In this document: one piece after another, positions 33,847-39,412 of the stretch | Position numbering within the stretch: the first letter of the stretch is position 1 | Layout of the letters: every line of letters starts with the position of its first letter | Origin: JBFHFS01 sp041583495 | GTDB taxonomy: Bacteria > Bacteroidota > Bacteroidia > Bacteroidales > Marinilabiliaceae | NCBI GenBank assembly: GCA_041583495.1 | Contig: JBFHFS010000045.1 | Span: 1 to 39,412 of the forward strand | Length of the DNA stretch: 39,412 bases | Direction: 5' to 3' | The notes under the pieces: model-generated | What the model saw: only the letters and a program-made list of their open reading frames with translations | Databases searched by the model: none | What the model was told of the DNA's origin: nothing | Made by a program: the position numbers and the translations under genes

Positions 33847-36144
33847 CTACCGCGGGGTTTCCCCAGCCATTTTGAGCACCAAAGTACCCCCGTTCGTAAT
33901 CTGATGATGTGTAATGGCTAAATCCTTTATCGGTTCATCATTAAACAACACCTCCCGCACAAACACATTTTCCGATTTATTGTTTTCAGTAATAACAGCA
34001 AAGGTTTTTCCTGCATAGAAATCAGGATTTAGATGAATGGTCACTTTATCAAAGATCGGGCTTCCCAGCTGATATTGTGGATTCTCTTCAGATCCACTAT
34101 TCATTTGGAACAATCCTATTTTCATGAGCACTGCCAGACTCCCCATCAATCCCTGGTCCTCGTCGCCATTGTAACCGGTTTTCGGCGAAAGACCTGAAAA
34201 AGCAGAATCAACAACCTTGCGTGCCCAGTACTGTGCGAGATCGGGGCTGTTTAGCTGGTTAAAAACAAAGGCGGTTTGTATGGAAGGCTGATTGCCATAA
34301 TTTATGGGAATCCTTCTATATTCAGGATGTAACTCTTTATCGTGCCCTTTGCCAGAGGTAAAACCAAGCTTCTGTGCGGTTTCGAATTGCGTATTCAATT
34401 TATTTGCTGCCTTCTCCTCTCCGCCCATTAACTGAGCCAACCCAGAAATATCGTGGGGAACAAACCAGGTAGACTGTGCCCCGTTTGACTCATTAAAGCC
34501 ATGTTCGTAATTGTAGGGGTCAAAATCGGACAACCATTTGCCTTCAATATCTTTGGGCCGCATCCAGGAACTTTCGGGATCATAAATGTTTTTATAGTTC
34601 TGAGAGCGTTTCAGGAAATAATTATAGTCTTGGGTGTACCCCAGTTTTTTTGCCAGCTGGGCCAAAGTCCAATCCTGAAAAGCATATTCCAGGGTCAAGC
34701 TGGCTCCATCCTGATGATACCCAAAATTACCCTCCGGAATAGGAAAAGGCACCCAGCCATTTTTGATATAGTGCTCCAGGCCCCCACCAAGATCGGTAAA
34801 GTGTTCATACCCTGCTTTGCCCATGATTCCACCCGGCATGTGATTCTTTTTTAGGGCAGCATAAATCTCCGGCAATTGTTCATTAACAATGCCTTTTTGA
34901 ATAGCGCTGACAATAAAAGGAGTAGCGGAAGCTCCGGTCATTACAAAAGTATAGTTTCCTCCTGAAGGACCACGAGGGATGAGTCCGCCATCTTTGTAAT
35001 ACACCATCAGAGAGTGCACAAAATCTTTGTAGATATCGGGATAAACGAGCCCCCATAAGGTGTTAAGGGTCCACTGAGCCCCCCAAAATGAATCTGAATT
35101 GTAGTGACTAAACCGGGGTTTCCCTTGTTCATCCAACGGAAGTTGTCCAATGCGAAATTCAGTCCCGGTATAATCGGGATAAGCACCGTTGGCATCGCTA
35201 ATAGTGCGCCGGCCCTGTAATCCGTGCCATAAATCAGTATAAAACCGTTTTTGCTGAGTTTCAGTGCCTCCTTCTATTTCTATTCGGCTTAAAAGAGCGT
35301 TCCACTCTTGTTTTGACCCGGCCACAACTTCTTCAAAATCCCAATGGGTCAATTCGGCCTGGATATTATTGCCTGCATTCTCCACTGAAGTATACGAAAT
35401 TCCGGCTTTCAGCTTAACTTGTTTTGCCGACTCATCAAAAACCAGCAGGTAATTGCCTGTTTTTTCATCCTTAACAATACGTTCAATGTTAGTATCCGAA
35501 TTAATCTGAAAAAATACTTTTGTTGGTTTGGGGCGGCGTCGTGTTGGTGCATTCGTTAATTCTCCCCTTACGGCATTTACATCTGTCTGTTCGAGAATCC
35601 CATTCATATTTTCGCAAGGCCCAAGCATGGTATTCAGATTAACCAGTAAAGCCGGCAACCCTTTTCCATTAAAAACATATTTATGAAACCCAACGCGCCT
35701 GGTACTGGTAATCTCAGCATTAATGCCATACCTGTCCAATTCAAGATAATGGTATCCAGGACTTACTTTTTCTGTTTCGTGGCTGAAGTGTGAATAGAAG
35801 TCCCCAAAAATGCTCTTCTGATTTTTTTCGTTCAGGACAACCGGCATCACCGACAGCCCGGAAAGTTGCCACGCGTGAATATGGCTGAACCCTTTTATGG
35901 TATCGGTATTGTAGCGGTAACCACTTCCCCAGGCGCCACCAATTTGGGTGTCGGGGCTCAGGTTTACCATTCCAAACGGGCGGCACGCCGAAGAGAAAAA
36001 GAACCAACGGGAGTTTTCAGTATCCAGCTGATTGTAAACTAAATCTACAGGCTTAATCTCTTTTTCAAGCGAATTGTTTTGCTTTGGGATACACGAAACC
36101 AGGATGGAAAAAATCAGGATTGTTCGGAAAACCAGGTGCTTCAT
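33847..36144 (-). CDS. GH92-family lipoprotein (alpha-mannosidase-like, divergent active site)
   Basis: 765 residues with lipobox LVSC (Cys18), so anchored in the membrane. GH92 layout: an N-terminal beta domain (NLSPDTQIGGAWGSGYRY, FSHIHAWQLSGLSVMPV, GFHKYVFNG) and a C-terminal (alpha/alpha)6 domain (HYNSDSFWGAQWTLNTLWGL, NESNGAQSTWFVPHD, TGYNGDEDQG). Candidate general acid Glu552 and calcium/base region Asp661/Asp663 are kept. The usual GNEPSHH motif is here GNQPSIQ (617-623), and the segment normally before the barrel is GPSGGNYTFVMTGA. These changes suggest specificity other than classical exo-alpha-mannosidase. No other mannan genes are nearby and it seems to be transcribed alone; a possible -7 box TAAATTTG is at 36263-36270, but without a good -33 element. 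Confidence 0.88.
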   Translation of the reverse strand: MKHLVFRTILIFSILVSCIPKQNNSLEKEIKPVDLVYNQLDTENSRWFFFSSACRPFGMVNLSPDTQIGGAWGSGYRYNTDTIKGFSHIHAWQLSGLSVMPVVLNEKNQKSIFGDFYSHFSHETEKVSPGYHYLELDRYGINAEITSTRRVGFHKYVFNGKGLPALLVNLNTMLGPCENMNGILEQTDVNAVRGELTNAPTRRRPKPTKVFFQINSDTNIERIVKDEKTGNYLLVFDESAKQVKLKAGISYTSVENAGNNIQAELTHWDFEEVVAGSKQEWNALLSRIEIEGGTETQQKRFYTDLWHGLQGRRTISDANGAYPDYTGTEFRIGQLPLDEQGKPRFSHYNSDSFWGAQWTLNTLWGLVYPDIYKDFVHSLMVYYKDGGLIPRGPSGGNYTFVMTGASATPFIVSAIQKGIVNEQLPEIYAALKKNHMPGGIMGKAGYEHFTDLGGGLEHYIKNGWVPFPIPEGNFGYHQDGASLTLEYAFQDWTLAQLAKKLGYTQDYNYFLKRSQNYKNIYDPESSWMRPKDIEGKWLSDFDPYNYEHGFNESNGAQSTWFVPHDISGLAQLMGGEEKAANKLNTQFETAQKLGFTSGKGHDKELHPEYRRIPINYGNQPSIQTAFVFNQLNSPDLAQYWARKVVDSAFSGLSPKTGYNGDEDQGLMGSLAVLMKIGLFQMNSGSEENPQYQLGSPIFDKVTIHLNPDFYAGKTFAVITENNKSENVFVREVLFNDEPIKDLAITHHQITNGGTLVLKMAGETPR

Positions 36145-36293
36145 TGTTTCAACCTTTTTTTTGTTCTTGTTTGGCCAACGGGTTTGGAAGGCATCCTAAA
36201 AAAAATGGACTGAAGCCATTGTGGTAAATTACAACCGCTTTTGGGGTGGTGGCCTGAACATTCAAATTTAACAACAATAATGGATTCCCGCAT

Positions 36294-36331
36294 AAAAAAA
36301 ATCGCACCTCTTTGACAGGTGCGATTTTTTT
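36294..36331 (-). terminator. intrinsic (bidirectional) terminator of ilvE
   Basis: Perfect hairpin: TCGCACCT / AGGTGCGA (36302-36309 and 36317-36324), 7-base loop, flanked by 8 A and 7 T so it works in both directions. It lies about 43 bases after the ilvE stop codon at 36374 and upstream of the GH92 gene. Confidence 0.92.
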
Positions 36332-36373
36332 ATGATGATGCAAAGGGGCACCATTTATCTTAAAAGGGTTGGG

Positions 36374-37393
36374 TTACTCTATAATGGTGATCCAACCATG
36401 GTTATCGGGCTCATCGCCATACTGAATGGCCCGAAGTTTTTTATAAAGTTGATGGCTGACAGGACCCGGCTGACCATCCTTACAGTACTGATAGGAGTGT
36501 CCGGTATCCAGGTCATCGATACGACCCACAGGGCTGATCACCGCAGCAGTTCCGCAGGCTCCAACCTCTTCGAAAGACTCCAGCTCCTCGAGGGGCACCT
36601 GACGACGTTCGGTCTTCAGCCCCATTTCCTGTGCCAGCTTTATTAAACTATCGTTGGTAATAGATGGCAAGATGGATTTAGACTTTGGTGTGATATAGGT
36701 ATTGTTCTTGATGCCAAAAAAGTTGGCCGGACCGCACTCATCAATATATTTTTTCTCTTTGCTGTCGAGGAACAGAACGGCCGAATAACCCTTTTCATGA
36801 GCCACCTGACCTGAGCGCAGACTGGCCGCATAGTTTCCACCCACCTTGATGTTACCGGTTCCCTGGGGAGCAGCGCGGTCGTACTCACGAAATATGGCCA
36901 GATTGGTCGGTTTGAATCCTTCCTTGAAGTAGGGTCCAACGGGGGTCACAAAAACCAAAAAGAGATATTCATCGGCGGGATGAACGCCCACTCTGGGGCC
37001 GGTGCCCAAAAGCAATGGCCGAATGTACAGTGCGGCACCCGACTCATATGGAGGCACAAACTCTCCATTCAACAAAACAGCCTTTTTCACGGCGGCCGCA
37101 AACAAATCTTCAGGCACCTTGGCCATCATTATGCCCTCCGAGGAGGTTTGCATCCTTCGGGCATTGTCGTTGAGCCTGAATACACGCACCTTGCCATCTT
37201 TGCCCCTGAAAGCCTTGAGTCCTTCGAAGGCTTCCTGCCCATAATGGAGGCAGGTCGCAGCCATGTGGATATTTATATTCGTAGAGGAGGAGACTTCTAA
37301 TTCGCCCCACTTTCCATTACGGTAATAACACCGCACATTATAATCGGTTTCAAGATAGCTGAAAGAAAGGTTTGACCAATCAATATTCTTCAT
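36374..37393 (-). CDS. ilvE: branched-chain-amino-acid aminotransferase
   Basis: 339 residues from the ATG at 37393 (MKNIDWSNLSFSYLETDYNV), typical for the larger BCAT type found in Bacteroidota. PLP fold-type IV motifs: the PLP-binding Lys183 in GNIKVGGNYAASL, Glu219 in DECGPANFFG, and LHYGQEAFEGLKAFRG in the small domain. GTGPRVGVHPADEYLFLVF forms part of the substrate pocket and ACGTAAVISPVGRI the phosphate-binding end. It transfers the amino group between glutamate and the keto acids of leucine, isoleucine and valine. Transcribed alone, with the terminator at 36294-36331. The 117-base upstream gap to the GT39 gene should carry its promoter, though no perfect TAnnTTTG box is visible there. 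Confidence 0.97.
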   Translation of the reverse strand: MKNIDWSNLSFSYLETDYNVRCYYRNGKWGELEVSSSTNINIHMAATCLHYGQEAFEGLKAFRGKDGKVRVFRLNDNARRMQTSSEGIMMAKVPEDLFAAAVKKAVLLNGEFVPPYESGAALYIRPLLLGTGPRVGVHPADEYLFLVFVTPVGPYFKEGFKPTNLAIFREYDRAAPQGTGNIKVGGNYAASLRSGQVAHEKGYSAVLFLDSKEKKYIDECGPANFFGIKNNTYITPKSKSILPSITNDSLIKLAQEMGLKTERRQVPLEELESFEEVGACGTAAVISPVGRIDDLDTGHSYQYCKDGQPGPVSHQLYKKLRAIQYGDEPDNHGWITIIE

Positions 37394-37510
37394 AACAAAT
37401 GGGTTTAACACAAGTATTTTGAGAGTTTAAAGTTAGCAAATAATTACTAATTAAACAGGCATTCATTCGGTGTTTAAGACGCCCCGGATACAACTCAATA
37501 AACCTTCTAA

Positions 37511-39160
37511 TTATTCAGCCACATCATAAAATACATGCCAATCATTCACAACCTCCACTTTTTTATAATGTTGGGACAAGCTTTTGAGTCTGGGATTTTC
37601 TTTCTGCTTCTTCTTGGCAACCAACACTGAACCCACAAAAAAATCATGCTTCTTTAACAGCAAACTATCGGCATCAATAAGATATTGCTGCCAACTCTGG
37701 TCACTCTCGAACTGGGTTTCCCTGTTGAGACCCGAATCGCCATCATTAATGGAGAGGGTCATCTGCTGCGTTTCGAAGGCCAGGGAAGGAAGCCTTTTAT
37801 TAAAAACCATAATCTTTCCATCCGGAGGCAGGAGTGTCTTCACCAACTCAGCCACATCCTTTGTATCGTTGCTAAGACCGGGATTGGCCCCCAAAAAGAA
37901 GCTGCTTAAAATGGTCAGTGACAGGGAAAAGAAGGCAGCCACCCAAACGCCTTTTAACGGCTTTGCCATATTAAGCCACTGGTAAACCACCAACCCGCCC
38001 ATAACCAAAGCCATTCCCCATATGGGGAAACCATAGGCCATAATTTCCTTAACAAAGAGAGGGGCCAACACGATGGCCACAAGCAAAACGGCATGATATA
38101 CCAGCAAAGTTATATTCCACCGGATCTGGTTTTTCTTCATCATCCCGGCCCACGAATGGGCAGCCCAAATAGCCACAGCAGGAAATATGGGGAGTATGTA
38201 AAGCACCAATTTGGAACTGGAAAGGGAAAAAAACAGCAAAGAAACCCCGACCCACAACCCTAAAAGATGGGCGCCATGGAAGGGGGACTTAAAAAAACGT
38301 TTTATACGCCCCAGGCTCAGCAGCAGCCAGGGAAAGGTAAGAAAAGGCAACACCGCCAGAAAAAACCAGAAAGGTTCGCCCCGCTTAAACTGGTTGGTAG
38401 CAAAACGATTCACTGTATGGTCGATCACAAAATAATCCAGAAAAGCCCGATTCTCTGCCAACAGAAAAACATACCATGGCACGGCGGTCATAAGAAACAG
38501 GGCAATTGCCCCCACATGGTGCCAGGAAAAGCCGCGCCTCCTGGAGGGCCAAAGACTATTCATCGCCGGAAAAACCACAACCGGCACGATAAACACTACA
38601 GGCCCCTTGGTCATAAAGCCCATCCCCAAACAAAACCAGGCGGCATAGAGCCAACCCCATTCATCGGCACCTCTACTCCTGGCCCAAAAAAATATCGACG
38701 CTAAAACAAAAGTATTGAGAAAGGCATCGGTGGTGAGCGCCCGGGTAGAGAGGACCACCCCTATAAAAGAGGTATAGATAAGAGCCGCCATCAAAGCGGT
38801 TTTTTTATCGTTAAACAACAAAACCGAAAGATGGAAGATCAGCCACAATTGAATCAACACCGCTATTTGCAGAAAAAAGCGGGCCGCAAAAGCGGTGGGA
38901 CCAAAGAGATGATAAGCCAAAGCCGTTAGCCAATAAACCACGGGAGGCTTATGAAAGTGCTGAATGCCCAACAACCTGGGATGCAGCCAATCCCCACTCT
39001 GAAACATCTCATAAGAAATTTCGGCATACCTGGCCTCACTGGATTCGGTTACACCCCATCCCCCCAGATTAAACAGGAGCGCAAAGGCTACCACCATCAG
39101 AAGCAATACCAGTGTGGCTTCCGGCGATTTTTTTATTCGATCGGTCAGAATTTTAAGCAT
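37511..39160 (-). CDS. GT39-family (ArnT/PMT-like) membrane glycosyltransferase
   Basis: 549 residues. Multi-spanning GT-C protein: about 11-12 hydrophobic helices in the first 430 residues and a soluble periplasmic C-terminal domain of about 120 residues (VFNKRLPSLAFETQQMTLSI). The first periplasmic loop carries the catalytic-region motif TESSEARYAEISYEMFQSGD and HKPPVVYWLTALAYHLFG; the more usual acidic residue of an EPDEARYAEI motif is Ser here, a variant I recall in other Bacteroidota members. A second acid, in RALTTDAFLN, is kept. It would transfer a sugar from undecaprenyl phosphate to lipid A or another envelope glycolipid or protein. The lipid-A N-terminal-domain gene is 21 bases upstream, supporting a lipid A link. 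Confidence 0.92.
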   Translation of the reverse strand: MLKILTDRIKKSPEATLVLLLMVVAFALLFNLGGWGVTESSEARYAEISYEMFQSGDWLHPRLLGIQHFHKPPVVYWLTALAYHLFGPTAFAARFFLQIAVLIQLWLIFHLSVLLFNDKKTALMAALIYTSFIGVVLSTRALTTDAFLNTFVLASIFFWARSRGADEWGWLYAAWFCLGMGFMTKGPVVFIVPVVVFPAMNSLWPSRRRGFSWHHVGAIALFLMTAVPWYVFLLAENRAFLDYFVIDHTVNRFATNQFKRGEPFWFFLAVLPFLTFPWLLLSLGRIKRFFKSPFHGAHLLGLWVGVSLLFFSLSSSKLVLYILPIFPAVAIWAAHSWAGMMKKNQIRWNITLLVYHAVLLVAIVLAPLFVKEIMAYGFPIWGMALVMGGLVVYQWLNMAKPLKGVWVAAFFSLSLTILSSFFLGANPGLSNDTKDVAELVKTLLPPDGKIMVFNKRLPSLAFETQQMTLSINDGDSGLNRETQFESDQSWQQYLIDADSLLLKKHDFFVGSVLVAKKKQKENPRLKSLSQHYKKVEVVNDWHVFYDVAE

Positions 39161-39181
39161 ATTTTTTTCTTTAGTATTCCT

Positions 39182-39412
39182 CTATGGCCGTCGGTTAGAA
39201 AGATAACCCAGCATAAGATTCCGTCCGTATATTACGGACCCAAATACCTGCCCCAACAAGATAACAGGATCCCGGCGGATAAAGGCGTAAACAATGATGA
39301 GGAGTGCCCCGGTAATACTTATCCACCAGAATGTGGCCGGCAAAAGGGATTCCCCTTTTCGTTCAGAATAACCCCATTGATAGACAAAACGAAAAGTAAA
39401 TACAATCTGCCC
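39182..39412 (-). CDS. lipid-A-disaccharide synthase N-terminal-domain (LAB_N) protein, C-terminal part
   Basis: The frame is open from the right edge to a TAG at 39182-39184, giving 76 visible residues; the start is outside the window. FRFVYQWGYSERKGESLLPA, FWWISITGALLIIVYAF, DPVILLGQVFGSVIYGRNLM match the small LAB_N membrane domain (RFxxQWxxSE, GQxxGxxIYxRNL). These stand-alone small membrane proteins, about 200 residues or fewer, commonly accompany GT39 transferases in Bacteroidota and are thought to act in envelope sugar or lipid A modification. It is co-transcribed with the GT39 gene. Confidence 0.88.
   Translation of the reverse strand, partial: GQIVFTFRFVYQWGYSERKGESLLPATFWWISITGALLIIVYAFIRRDPVILLGQVFGSVIYGRNLMLGYLSNRRP

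Noticed and set aside
1..39412. CRISPR array, tRNA, rRNA, insertion sequence or prophage
   Set aside because: No regularly spaced direct repeats, no cloverleaf-like or rRNA-like sequence, and no transposase, integrase or phage protein seen on either strand.

Overview
The window reads as chromosomal DNA from a Bacteroidota bacterium, most likely a marine or anaerobic member of the Bacteroidales/Marinilabiliales type. This rests on a SusC/SusD pair, Bacteroidota-style ECF sigma/FecR cassettes, many lipoprotein and secreted carbohydrate-active proteins, Bacteroidota -7 boxes (TAnnTTTG) and weak Shine-Dalgarno signals. No rRNA, tRNA, CRISPR array, transposase or phage gene is visible. The taxonomic placement is inference.

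Region 1 (about 1-18590, all minus strand) is one polysaccharide utilization locus (PUL). In transcription order it holds: ECF sigma factor, FecR anti-sigma factor, SusC transporter with an STN signalling domain, SusD lipoprotein, a strong intrinsic terminator, then the degradation genes. Those genes are a PL8-type polysaccharide lyase, a DUF4861 lipoprotein, a fusion of a BNR_4 beta-propeller to a GH105-like unsaturated-uronyl hydrolase, a DUF2264 lipoprotein, a sulfatase, a right-handed beta-helix protein, and a second BNR_4 protein cut by the left edge. A lyase, an unsaturated uronyl hydrolase and a sulfatase together point to a sulfated, uronic-acid-containing polysaccharide. Ulvan-like or glycosaminoglycan-like substrates are the main candidates. 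The combination is not one I recognise as a described PUL, and it is the most interesting part of the window.

Region 2 (19041-24018, minus strand) is a second, complete ECF sigma / FecR / TonB-dependent receptor cassette directly upstream of the PUL regulator. It has no SusD partner. It is preceded by a cysteine-containing secreted lipoprotein of unknown function. Two trans-envelope signalling cassettes are therefore stacked head to tail.

Region 3 (24469-31572) is a mixed set: a DUF6544-like membrane protein, an unrecognised helical protein, two glycosyltransferases (GT2 and GT4) probably for surface polysaccharide, a YyaL/SSP411-type thioredoxin-fold protein with an (alpha/alpha)6 domain, and a small DUF2892 membrane protein.

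Region 4 (31789-39412, minus strand) is mainly housekeeping: typA/bipA, a divergent GH92 lipoprotein, ilvE, and a GT39/ArnT-like transferase preceded by a lipid-A N-terminal-domain protein that is cut by the right edge. Clear intrinsic terminators follow typA and ilvE. A Bacteroidota promoter with an inverted repeat around its -7 box precedes typA.
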